Assembly (NCBI GenBank): GCA_964448675.1
Contig: CAYUZU010000008.1
Span: 62,001-126,000 of the forward strand
Reading direction: 5' to 3'
DNA from: CAYUZU01 sp964448675
GTDB lineage: Bacteria > Planctomycetota > Phycisphaerae > UBA1845 > Fen-1342
DNA length: 64,000 nt
Shown: piece by piece, positions 46,482 through 54,252 of the stretch
Numbering within the stretch: position 1 is the first letter of the stretch
Layout of the letters: every line of letters begins with the position of its first letter
Notes under the pieces: generated by a model
Seen by the model: only the letters and a program-made list of their open reading frames with translations
Told to the model about the DNA's origin: nothing
Databases searched by the model: none
Position numbers and translations under genes: made by a program

Positions 46482-46513
46482 CGGTTTCCGCCGGAAGACG
46501 CAAACGGAAACCG
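46482..46513 (-). terminator. Inverted repeat after the PIN-PhoH gene
   Basis: CGGTTTCCG (46482-46490) pairs perfectly with CGGAAACCG (46505-46513), 14-base loop, starting 11 bp past the stop codon of the PIN-PhoH gene. There is no T-tract, so it may be a Rho-assisted or processing hairpin. The remainder of 46308-46481 is kinase upstream sequence. Confidence 0.5.
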
Positions 46514-46523
46514 GGATCGCGAC

Positions 46524-47825
46524 TCAGAGCAGGTTGGCGGCCAGCTCGGCCAGCGGGCTGCGCTCGCCCTTGCGCAGCTCGACGCTGGCGGCGATGCCGT
46601 GGCCGCGGAAGCGGTTGATCAGGTAGGTGAAGCCGTTGCTGTTGCGGTCGACGTACGGGTTGTCGATCTGCCACGGGTCGCCGGTGAGCACGACCTTCGC
46701 TGCCTGGCCCATGCGGGTAATGACGGTCTTGACTTCCAGTGGGGTGAGGTTCTGGGCCTCGTCGATCACGACGAAGCGCTTGGCAATGCTGCGACCACGG
46801 ATGTAGGTGAGGGGCTGGATCTCGATCAGGCCGGCCCGGATCAGGCTGGCGCCGTCGTGGTGCCCCTTGAGGCCGCCGCCGGTGTCGAGCAGGAAGTCGA
46901 CCGTGTCCACCACCGGCCGCATCCAGGGCTCCAGCTTGCTGGTGATGTCGCCGGGCAGGAAGCCCAGGTCGCGGCCCACCGGCACGACGGGCCGGCAGAC
47001 CAGGATGCCGCGGTAGAGCTTGCGTTTGAAGGTCAGGTGCATGGCGGCGGCCAGGGCCAGCAGGGTCTTGCCCGTGCCGGCCTTGCCCATCAGCGCCACC
47101 AGGTTGATGTCGTCGTCGAGCAGGGCGTCGATGGCGTAGTACTGCTCCTTGTTGCGCGGCTTGATGCCCCAGGGCCCGTTCTGCAACTCGCGGAGCGCGA
47201 CCAGCTCCTTGCCGTCGGCGGCCAGGCGGGCCAGGGCGGTGCTGCGGCTGCCGCCCGGCGGTCGCAGCAGGACGTACTCGTTGGGGTGAAGGCCATTCCG
47301 CGGGACGGGCAGGCGGCCTTCCGTGCGGAAGAGCTCGATCTGGTCGGTCGGCAGCTCCACTTCGCCGTTGGTGTCGGTGACCTCATTCAGCCGGACGTGG
47401 TCGGTCTCGTAGTCCTCGGCGCGAAAGCCGGCGGCGTCGGCCCGGATGCGCAGGTTGATGTCCTTGGTGACGATGACGACGGGAGTCTCGGGCTCGGCGG
47501 TATGGATGACCTGGGCTACGCGGAGGATCTCCGTGTCGGCATGGCCCTCGCCGGTGGAGAGGACCCGTTCCGGCTCGCAATAGACCTTGAGCGTGCCGCC
47601 ATTGTCGAGCGAAACGCCGTTGGCGAGGCTCTGTCCGGCACGGAGGCCGTCGAGAAGGCGCACGACGGTGCGGGCGTTGTACCCGCGGTCGGTGAATTCC
47701 TTCTTGAACCGGTCGAGCTCGGTGATTACGCCGACCGGAATGACGACCGTGTTGTCCGCGAAGTTGAAAATCGAATATGGGTCATGGATGAGAATGTTCG
47801 CATCCAGAATGTAGTTCTTCCGCAT
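46524..47825 (-). CDS. PIN-domain PhoH-like ATPase
   Basis: 433 residues. Residues 1-140 form a PIN nuclease domain (KNYILDANILIHDPYSIFNF with the first Asp; ELDRFKKE; HADTEILRVA; VTKDINLRIRADAAG). The PhoH ATPase follows, with Walker A LMGKAGTGKTLLALAAA and Walker B FVVIDEAQNLTPLEVKTVI; LTGDPWQIDNPYVD is the sensor segment. This PIN-PhoH fusion is known as an RNA-acting helicase/nuclease type. An ATG at 47825 is taken; a GTG six bases earlier is possible. It is monocistronic. Confidence 0.93.
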   Translation of the reverse strand: MRKNYILDANILIHDPYSIFNFADNTVVIPVGVITELDRFKKEFTDRGYNARTVVRLLDGLRAGQSLANGVSLDNGGTLKVYCEPERVLSTGEGHADTEILRVAQVIHTAEPETPVVIVTKDINLRIRADAAGFRAEDYETDHVRLNEVTDTNGEVELPTDQIELFRTEGRLPVPRNGLHPNEYVLLRPPGGSRSTALARLAADGKELVALRELQNGPWGIKPRNKEQYYAIDALLDDDINLVALMGKAGTGKTLLALAAAMHLTFKRKLYRGILVCRPVVPVGRDLGFLPGDITSKLEPWMRPVVDTVDFLLDTGGGLKGHHDGASLIRAGLIEIQPLTYIRGRSIAKRFVVIDEAQNLTPLEVKTVITRMGQAAKVVLTGDPWQIDNPYVDRNSNGFTYLINRFRGHGIAASVELRKGERSPLAELAANLL

Positions 47826-47902
47826 AACCACGCCAGTGTAGCGGCCGGCAGACGGTTGACAACAAGCGTTTCACGAATCGTTGGTGAGTCGTGCGCAACC
47901 CG

Positions 47903-48886
47903 CTATTGGGGCTGTAGATACTGCACGCTGAACCACGAGCGCGGATCGGTCCAGAACGCTGCGACGCGCAGGTCCGCCTTGGCGGCCAGATCGGCGAACG
48001 TCTCCGGGGTGTGCTTGTACGAGTACTCCGTGATGATCGGTTCATCAGCGGCGAGGTGTATCCGCTCGCCGTTGATGCGGATGGTCTGGGCGCGGCGGCT
48101 GACGAGGGACATCTCGATGCGGCCCTGCGCTTCGTTGTAGGGGGCGGCGTAGAAGAACGCGTCGGGATCGAGCTCGGCGTGCAGCTCGTTCGTCAGACGG
48201 GTGAGGTAGTTCAGTGCGAAGGCAGCCGAAACGCCGGCGTCGTCGTTGTAGGCCGGCTCGAGCACGGCGCGGTCCTTGCGCAGGTCCACCCCGATGAGAA
48301 TGCGGCCTTCCGCGCCGGCCAGGCGGGCCATGCGGCGCAGCAGGGCGACCGCGTCGTTGGGCAGGAAGTTGCCGATGGTCGAGCCGGGGAAGAACACGCA
48401 ACGGTGCGTGGTGCCGAAGTCTTCGAGGCAGACGTCGCCGAGGGCGCTGAAATCGGCGCAGATCGGCTGTACGTGCACGTCGGGGAAGCGCGCGTTGATC
48501 CGGTTGGCGACCTCCTGGAGTTGCTCGGCGGCGATGTCGATCGGGACGAAGCCGGCGGGCTGTCGCATGTGGGACAGCACGAACTCGGCCTTCTCGCCGC
48601 TGCCGCTGCCGGGTTCGATCAGGATCGCGCCGGGGCCGATGGCGTCAACGATCGCAGGCATCTGGCGCTGCATGATTGCCGCTTCGGTGCGCGTGGGGTA
48701 GTACTCGGGCTGCTCGCAGATCTGCTCGAACAGGCGGGCCCCGATCTCGTCGTAGAGGTAGTGGCTGGGCAGGCGCTTGGGCTGTTCGCGCAGGCCGGCC
48801 AGCACTTCGCGGCGCATGGTCTGCAGGGCGGGCGATCGATCGTCGACCGCGACGGGATCGTGGGGTAAGGTTGCATCGTCGTTCAT
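47903..48886 (-). CDS. egtD: L-histidine N-alpha-methyltransferase (EgtD-like)
   Basis: Trimethylates histidine to hercynine, the first step of ergothioneine synthesis. 327 residues from MNDDATLPHDPVAVDD, with GAGGA six bases upstream. Family marks are LYDEIGARLFEQICEQPEYYPTRTE split as LFEQICEQPEYYPTR, EPGSGSGEKAEFVL (SAM), VFFPGSTIGNF, LIGVDLRKD, and the substrate region YNDDAGVSAAFALN. The sulfur-inserting partner EgtB is not in the window. A close methyltransferase with another amino-acid substrate is the alternative. Confidence 0.85.
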   Translation of the reverse strand: MNDDATLPHDPVAVDDRSPALQTMRREVLAGLREQPKRLPSHYLYDEIGARLFEQICEQPEYYPTRTEAAIMQRQMPAIVDAIGPGAILIEPGSGSGEKAEFVLSHMRQPAGFVPIDIAAEQLQEVANRINARFPDVHVQPICADFSALGDVCLEDFGTTHRCVFFPGSTIGNFLPNDAVALLRRMARLAGAEGRILIGVDLRKDRAVLEPAYNDDAGVSAAFALNYLTRLTNELHAELDPDAFFYAAPYNEAQGRIEMSLVSRRAQTIRINGERIHLAADEPIITEYSYKHTPETFADLAAKADLRVAAFWTDPRSWFSVQYLQPQ

Positions 48887-49188
48887 GATATCCTCGGCCT
48901 TCTTGGGCGGTTGTGGCGCCGACCAGCGGCCGACGAGCAGGGTGTACGTGGAGCTTGGTTTGCGATTCGGCGGACCGAACCGGATTACAGGTGCGTTATC
49001 AAGTTGGGAAGGAAGAACCGGCCTAAACTGTCTTGTTGAAGTGTAGCCGATTTTGGCGCCGAATGCACGGTGACCCGGAGAATCGTCTGCCGGCGCGGGT
49101 GTGAAAGTGCCGTCAGGCACGATTTGCGATAGACTGGCGCGGGATGGGGGCTGACCGAAGAACGACTGGATCACGCGAGGAGTGCCGT

Positions 49189-49854
49189 ATGTCGAGGCAA
49201 ACGCTGGCGATCACCGATGCGCTGCATCAGTACCTTCTCAATAACACGTTGCGCGAGCCCGCGGTATTCCGCGAGCTGCGCGAGGAGACCGACCGGCTCG
49301 AGAACGCGGAGATGCAGATTGCCCCCGAGCAGGGCCAGTTCATGGGGTTCCTGGTCGAACTGCTCGGTGCCACACGGGCGATCGAACTCGGCACGTTCAC
49401 GGGGTACAGCGCGCTGTGCATCGCGGCCGCGTTGCCGGCCAGCGGGCGGCTCATCTGCTGCGATACCAGCGAGGAGTGGACGTCGATTGCGCAGCGCTAC
49501 TGGAAGAAAGCGGGGCTGGGCGACCGGATCGAGCTGCGCCTGGGGCCCGCGCTCGAGACGCTGGATCAGCTGCTGGCGGATGGTGAGGCGGGCACGTTCG
49601 ATTTCATGTTTCTCGATGCCGACAAGCCGAACAACCCGCACTACTACGAGCGGGCCCTCGCGCTGCTGCGGCCCGGCGGCGTGGTGGCGGTGGACAACGC
49701 GCTCAACGGCGGACGCGTGCTCGACCCGGAGGATCCCGCAGCGCCGAACGCGGGGGTGACCGACGCGCTGAACCGGCAGGTGTGCCAGGATGAACGCGTG
49801 ACGATGTCGCTGGTGCCCGTCGGTGATGGGGTGTTGCTGGCGCGGAAGCGCTGA
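49189..49854 (+). CDS. Class I O-methyltransferase (caffeoyl-CoA OMT-like)
   Basis: 221 residues from MSRQTLAITDALHQYLLN, six bases after GAGGAG. SAM-binding motifs are AIELGTFTGYSALCIAAALP, GRLICCDTSEEW and FDFMFLDADKPNNPHYYE (metal-binding Asp pair). GGVVAVDNALNGGRV matches the family metal-dependent O-methyltransferase. The substrate is unknown; bacterial members act on catechols. Divergent from egtD across about 300 bp, which otherwise holds nothing recognisable. Confidence 0.9.
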   Translation: MSRQTLAITDALHQYLLNNTLREPAVFRELREETDRLENAEMQIAPEQGQFMGFLVELLGATRAIELGTFTGYSALCIAAALPASGRLICCDTSEEWTSIAQRYWKKAGLGDRIELRLGPALETLDQLLADGEAGTFDFMFLDADKPNNPHYYERALALLRPGGVVAVDNALNGGRVLDPEDPAAPNAGVTDALNRQVCQDERVTMSLVPVGDGVLLARKR

Positions 49855-49875
49855 GCCGGGTCGCGGCGCGGGGCG

Positions 49876-51225
49876 CTACGGTGTCGCGAGTTGGTGCAGG
49901 ACGATGCCGCCGACGGTGAAGTAGATGACCAGGCCGGTCGCGTCGACGATGGTCGCGACCAGGGGGGCGGAAGCGCTGGCCGGGTCGGCGCCGACCCGCC
50001 GCAGGAGGAACGGGAGCATCGATCCCGCGATCGTCCCCCACAGCACGATGCAGAGAATGCTCAGGGCGACGGCCAGGGCGACGTGCGCCGGGACGTTGTC
50101 TCCGAAGCGGCCCGCTTCGCCCCACATGCCCGACGCCGCCTCCCACAGCATCGCGGCCAGCATGCCGGTGGTGGCGAGCATGGCGCCGAGCGACAGGCCC
50201 ATGGCGATTTCGCGGCGGATGACGCGCCCCCAGTCGCGTGGGCGGACCTCGCCGAGCGCCATGGCGCGGACGATGAAGGTGGATGCTTGCGAGCCGGTGT
50301 TGCCGCCGCAACTGATGATCAGCGGGATGAAGAGCGTGAGCACGGCCAGGCCGCTTTCGAGTTGCGATTTGAACTGGCCCATCGCTTCGACGGTGAGGAA
50401 GCCCAGCAGCATCAGGCCGACCAGCCAGCCGCTGCGTTTCTTGAGCATGTCGAGCAGATTGACCTGCAGGTAGGGCTCGTCGAGCGCTTCGGTACCACCC
50501 ATCTTGTGGATGTCTTCGGTGGCCTCTTCCTGGGCGACGTCGAACACGTCGTCGGCGGTCACGATACCCATCATCCGGCCGTGCTCGTCGACGACCGGCA
50601 GGCACAGCAGGTCCTCGTGGGCGAAAATGCGGCTGACCTCTTCCTGGTCCATGTCGTCGGGGATCTTCACGACGTCGGTGGTCATCAGTTCGCTGACCTT
50701 GGCGTCGGGGGAGGAAATCACCAGCTCGCGAAACGACACGACGCCCACCAGGCGCTCATCGCTGTCGACGACGTACGCGTAATAGACCAGCTCGACGTTT
50801 TCGCTGCGCTGCCGGCGCAGGTATTCGATCGCCTCCGTCACCGTCATCTCGGCCCGCAGCCGCGCAAACCGCGGCGTCATCAGGCCGCCAGCCTCGTCCT
50901 CTTCGTATTCGAGCAGCGCCGACGTTTCGCGACGGGCGTTGGCGTCCAGCAGCCGCAGGATGTCGCCCTGCTTCTCCTCGGGCAGCTCCTGGATGATGTC
51001 GACGACGTCGTCCGGCGGCAGCAGCCGGAGCCAGTGACGCTTCTGCACTTCCGGGAGTTCGCTGATCAGGTCGACCGCGTCGTGCGCCGGCAGGTGCGAG
51101 AGGAACTCCTCCGCTTCTTCGGCGGTGAGCATGCGGAATCCCTGCAGACGCTCCTCATCGGAGAGCGCGGGCCACGCCTCGTTGAGTTCCTGCGGGCCGA
51201 GTTTTTCGAAGCTCTCGACACTCAT
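49876..51225 (-). CDS. mgtE: Magnesium transporter MgtE
   Basis: 449 residues from MSVESFEKLGPQELNEAW. The N-domain superhelix (residues 1-130) is followed by two CBS domains (TPRFARLRAEMTVTEAIEYL; VSELMTTDVVKIPDDMDQEE) and a plug helix. The membrane domain has five helices with the pore signature PLIISCGGNTGSQAST and a conserved Asp in SAPLVATIVDATGLVIYF. The N-domain and CBS domains gate the channel when Mg2+ is high. A hairpin (CGGTAC/GTACCG, 51252-51273) lies in the leader; a full Mg2+ riboswitch was not recognised. Confidence 0.97.
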   Translation of the reverse strand: MSVESFEKLGPQELNEAWPALSDEERLQGFRMLTAEEAEEFLSHLPAHDAVDLISELPEVQKRHWLRLLPPDDVVDIIQELPEEKQGDILRLLDANARRETSALLEYEEDEAGGLMTPRFARLRAEMTVTEAIEYLRRQRSENVELVYYAYVVDSDERLVGVVSFRELVISSPDAKVSELMTTDVVKIPDDMDQEEVSRIFAHEDLLCLPVVDEHGRMMGIVTADDVFDVAQEEATEDIHKMGGTEALDEPYLQVNLLDMLKKRSGWLVGLMLLGFLTVEAMGQFKSQLESGLAVLTLFIPLIISCGGNTGSQASTFIVRAMALGEVRPRDWGRVIRREIAMGLSLGAMLATTGMLAAMLWEAASGMWGEAGRFGDNVPAHVALAVALSILCIVLWGTIAGSMLPFLLRRVGADPASASAPLVATIVDATGLVIYFTVGGIVLHQLATP

Positions 51226-51599
51226 TGCGTGCTGCCTGGGCCGGGGCCGATCGGTACTCGGGTGAGTGTACCGGACCAAATCGGCACGTTCCGAAAAAAC
51301 CGCGCACGGGTGGCACAGCATGGCGATTGTGCGCGGGGGCCTTGTCAGCGTCCAGCGCGGAAACCCCGACAATATGGAATACTTGGGATAGTGGAACGGT
51401 TTTCTCTGTTGGCGAAAGCTGCCAGCGCTGGGTGGCCCCGCCAGACAGATTGATCTCCACGGGCTGGCACGAAAGTCTGCGCGACGACGTGCCGGCTCGC
51501 TCAGGTTTGCCCAATGCGATGCGGAGATCAATAGCGCTCGACACCAGCGGCGTTTCGCACGTCGCTCGTGAAGACCTCGCTTGTTGATCCCCGCGAAAT

Positions 51600-51665
51600 G
51601 GCGGCGAGGCGAGCTCCGGGACTCAATCCCCTCCGAGAGTCCCAACATGAGCCAACCTCGCCGCC
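51600..51665. other. Nested inverted repeat 3' of uvrC
   Basis: GGCGGCGAGG (51600-51609) pairs with CCTCGCCGCC (51656-51665), and inside GGGACTC (51618-51624) pairs with GAGTCCC (51637-51643). The second outer arm is followed by CTTCTTG on the plus strand. It lies 20 bp past the uvrC stop in the 460-bp gap 51226-51685 before mgtE's leader. It may be a terminator-like 3' structure of uvrC. The remainder of the gap, other than the mgtE hairpin, shows nothing supportable. Confidence 0.45.
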
Positions 51666-51685
51666 CTTCTTGTAGCGGCCGGGTG

Positions 51686-53209
51686 TCAGGTTCGGTCGTC
51701 CGGCGGATCCGCTTGGGTCGCGTCGGCGCCCGGCTCGATCTGGGTGTGTTCCTCGTCGAGCACGATCTCTCCCTTGCGCGGCTTGCGGCGCTTTTGCTGC
51801 TTCTTCGCGGTGGCGGCGGCCGGCGGGCGGCGGCCGGCGCGGACATCCTCATCGAGTGTGCGTTTCCGGCGCAGGATGTGGTGATAGTGCTGCCCGAATC
51901 GGTGGGCCTCGTCGCGAACCTGCTGCAGCAGGCGCAGCGCCTCGTTGTTGCGCGGCAGGGTCAGCGGCTTGCTTCGCGCCTGGACGTACACCAGTTCCTC
52001 CCGCTTGGCGAGCGAAACGACCATTGGCGGCTTGATCGCTTCCGTTCCTTCCGCTTCGATCGAGCGCTGCATGTCGTCGAACGTTGCCAGGGCTGCGTGC
52101 AACTGTCCCAGGCCGCCGTCAATCAGAATCACGTCGGGGTACAGCTCCTCGGCGATGGCAGCGTGCCGATAGCGCCGCGCGATGACCTCGCGGATCATCG
52201 CGTAATCGTCCACGCCGGCCACGGTCTTGATCTTGTACCGCCGGTAGCCGCTCTTGAACGGTCTGCCGTCGATGAAGCAGACCAGCGACCCGACCGAGTC
52301 CTCGCCCTGAAGTGTGGCGATGTCGATGCCCTCGACGATCCGCGGCCGCTCGGGCAGGTCGAGGAGGTCCTTCAGCTTGTCCAGGCCGGTCGCCGGGTCG
52401 ACGTAGAACACCTCCGGCTGGACGTCCTCGTCGACGGTGCCGCTGAGTGAGAGCGATTCGATCGCCTGGAGGCGGTCGCGCAGCACGGCGGCGTCTTCGT
52501 AGCGCTTGTCCTCCGCAGCCTGCTGCATTTCCTTGCGCAGCTGGCGCGTCAGCACGCTGCGCTTGGTGTTCAGCAGCTTGCGCAGCCGGTTGATGTCGGC
52601 CAAGTAGGCTGTGCGGCTGACCTTGTCACCACAGGGGGCCGTGCACTGGTTGATCGCGTGCAGGAGGCAGGGGCGAAAGAACCGCCGCTTGTCGTCGTCG
52701 GCGCGAATGTCCAGTTCGCAGGTGCGGAACTTGAAGATGCGCTGCAGGGTGTTGACGGCGTCACGCAGTCCGGCGGGGTTGAGGAACGGGCCGTAAAGCT
52801 TGCTGCCCCCGGCCCGCGGCTTGCGAGTGACATAGACGCCGGGAAAATCGTCGCCGGTGGTGATTTCGAGATAGGGGAAGCTCTTGTCGTCCTTGAGCCG
52901 CTCGTTGTAGGGTGGCTGGATGTCCTTGATGAGGCGGCTCTCCTTCAGGAGGGCGTCGACCTCGGTCTCGCACTCGAGAAAGTCGATGTCCTCGACCATG
53001 GTGGCCATGTGCTCGATGCGAGGCCCGCGGGTGGCGAGCAGGTCGGCCGCATCCTGGAAGTAGCTGGACACGCGGGCACGCAGGTCGCGGGCCTTGCCGA
53101 CATACAAGACCACGCCGTCGCGGTCCTTCATCAGGTACACGCCGGGCGACTTGGGAAAGGTGGCGATCTTCTCGCGGAGCCTGGTGATGCGCGGATGGTT
53201 GCTGGGCAT
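51686..53209 (-). CDS. uvrC: UvrC-type excinuclease subunit lacking the C-terminal HhH domain
   Basis: 507 residues against the usual 600 or so. It makes the two incisions of nucleotide excision repair. The GIY-YIG domain is at 23-47 (GVYLMKDRDGVVLYVGKA); catalytic Glu region ECETEVDALLKESRLI; Cys cluster CLLHAINQCTAPCG. The UVR motif is at about 218-250 (KEMQQAAEDKRYEDAAVLRD). The RNaseH-like 3' domain has GIDIATLQGEDSVGSLV, RYKIKTVAG and LIDGGLGQLHAALATF. After SLAKREELVYVQARS and HHILRRKRTLDEDVRAG comes a low-complexity Lys/Arg tail and acidic end, with no helix-hairpin-helix. Confidence 0.93.
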   Translation of the reverse strand: MPSNHPRITRLREKIATFPKSPGVYLMKDRDGVVLYVGKARDLRARVSSYFQDAADLLATRGPRIEHMATMVEDIDFLECETEVDALLKESRLIKDIQPPYNERLKDDKSFPYLEITTGDDFPGVYVTRKPRAGGSKLYGPFLNPAGLRDAVNTLQRIFKFRTCELDIRADDDKRRFFRPCLLHAINQCTAPCGDKVSRTAYLADINRLRKLLNTKRSVLTRQLRKEMQQAAEDKRYEDAAVLRDRLQAIESLSLSGTVDEDVQPEVFYVDPATGLDKLKDLLDLPERPRIVEGIDIATLQGEDSVGSLVCFIDGRPFKSGYRRYKIKTVAGVDDYAMIREVIARRYRHAAIAEELYPDVILIDGGLGQLHAALATFDDMQRSIEAEGTEAIKPPMVVSLAKREELVYVQARSKPLTLPRNNEALRLLQQVRDEAHRFGQHYHHILRRKRTLDEDVRAGRRPPAAATAKKQQKRRKPRKGEIVLDEEHTQIEPGADATQADPPDDRT

Positions 53210-53504
53210 GGCACGAGGATTATAGACGGTTGTGCAATGGCTGTGCGTGCGCGATCACGGTAGCTGTGAGCGGTTGTGGCAGTGCGGCTGGCCAGCGGGA
53301 TAGAAACGGCCTTATGGCTGGCTAAACCGTGTTCAAAGTGCTTGCAAAGCCCGCCAGGGGGTGCTAGAACTGCGCACCACACGAATTCCGAGGCGGGCGA
53401 AAGCGCGGTTTTGCCCGCCTGCGGCCGGGACACTGCCGATGATACAGGCGGTATCTGCTTGGGCCGAACTGGTACCTGTCGCGCCACAGCGCACGGAGAA
53501 AACC

Positions 53505-53705
53505 ATGGAGGAGTATCAGAAACTCAGGCAACTGGTGGAAGAAGTGGCCGACGACGTCTACAAGGCGCAGGGAGGCAACAAGGCCGCCGGCACGCGTGTC
53601 CGCAAGGCCATGCAGGATATCAAGAACACGGCGCAGGAAGTCCGCAAGAAGGTGCTCGAGCTGCGCAGCGACGAGGACACCGGCGGACAGCCGCCGCAGA
53701 TGTAA
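53505..53705 (+). CDS. Histone H1-like protein, Hc1 family
   Basis: 66 residues (MEEYQKLRQLVEEVADDVYK, then AQGGNKAAGTRVRKAMQDIK, then NTAQEVRKKVLELRS). The NKAAGTRVRKxMQDIK block matches the conserved core of bacterial Hc1/histone H1-like proteins known in chlamydiae, planctomycetes and Bacteroidetes, which compact DNA. The basic C-terminal tail of chlamydial Hc1 is missing; this version ends in an acidic, Gln-rich tail. GGAG precedes the ATG. It starts a plus-strand group with the FabZ-like gene (30 bp later). Confidence 0.8.
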   Translation: MEEYQKLRQLVEEVADDVYKAQGGNKAAGTRVRKAMQDIKNTAQEVRKKVLELRSDEDTGGQPPQM

Positions 53706-53734
53706 CACCGCCCGTCGATTTCAGGCGACCGCCG

Positions 53735-54211
53735 ATGCCACCACCGCCGATCCTCGACCCCAGTCAGTTGGACGAGACCAACCTGGTGGCCGACCGAGCG
53801 GCCATTGAGCAGTTTAATCCGCACCGGCACGAATTCAGCCTGCTGGACGGCATTCTGCTGTTCGCCCCCGAGCGGCAGCTCGTCGCCGGCTATGCCGACA
53901 TCCGTGCCGACGGATTCTGGGCCAGGGGGCATATCCCCGGGCGGCCGCTGTTCCCCGGCGTGCTCATGATCGAGGCGGCTGCTCAATTGGCGAGTTACGG
54001 CTATCATCGCATGATCGAGGTTTCGGCCCGCTTCATGGGCTTCACGGCGGTCGACGATGTGAAGTTCCGCGGGGTGGTCGAGCCGCCATGTCGGCTGGTG
54101 CTGGTAGCCCAGGCGTCGGAGATCAAGCGGCGCCGCTTCATCAGCGAGACGCAGGGTTTCGTGGGCGAGACGATGGTCTATCACGGGCGGATCACGGGCA
54201 TGCCGGTGTAA
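53735..54211 (+). CDS. FabZ-like 3-hydroxyacyl-ACP dehydratase (hotdog fold)
   Basis: 158 residues. The hotdog-fold catalytic motif is GHIPGRPLFPGVLMIEAAAQL: His in GHIPG and Glu in EAAAQ match the FabZ dyad. An N-terminal 30 residues (PPPPILDPSQLDETNLVADR) are longer than normal. FabZ dehydrates 3-hydroxyacyl-ACP to trans-2-enoyl-ACP in fatty acid synthesis; a dedicated polyketide or lipid role is possible because no fab genes adjoin. The start is ATG at 53735, after AGGCGA. Confidence 0.85.
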   Translation: MPPPPILDPSQLDETNLVADRAAIEQFNPHRHEFSLLDGILLFAPERQLVAGYADIRADGFWARGHIPGRPLFPGVLMIEAAAQLASYGYHRMIEVSARFMGFTAVDDVKFRGVVEPPCRLVLVAQASEIKRRRFISETQGFVGETMVYHGRITGMPV

Positions 54212-54252
54212 GCCTCGGGGGTACGGTCGGGATAGACCGCCTGAGGAGTGGC

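Noticed and set aside
51226..51400. Mg2+ (M-box/ykoK) riboswitch upstream of mgtE
   Set aside because: Only a small CGGTAC/GTACCG hairpin is visible; the conserved M-box core was not found.
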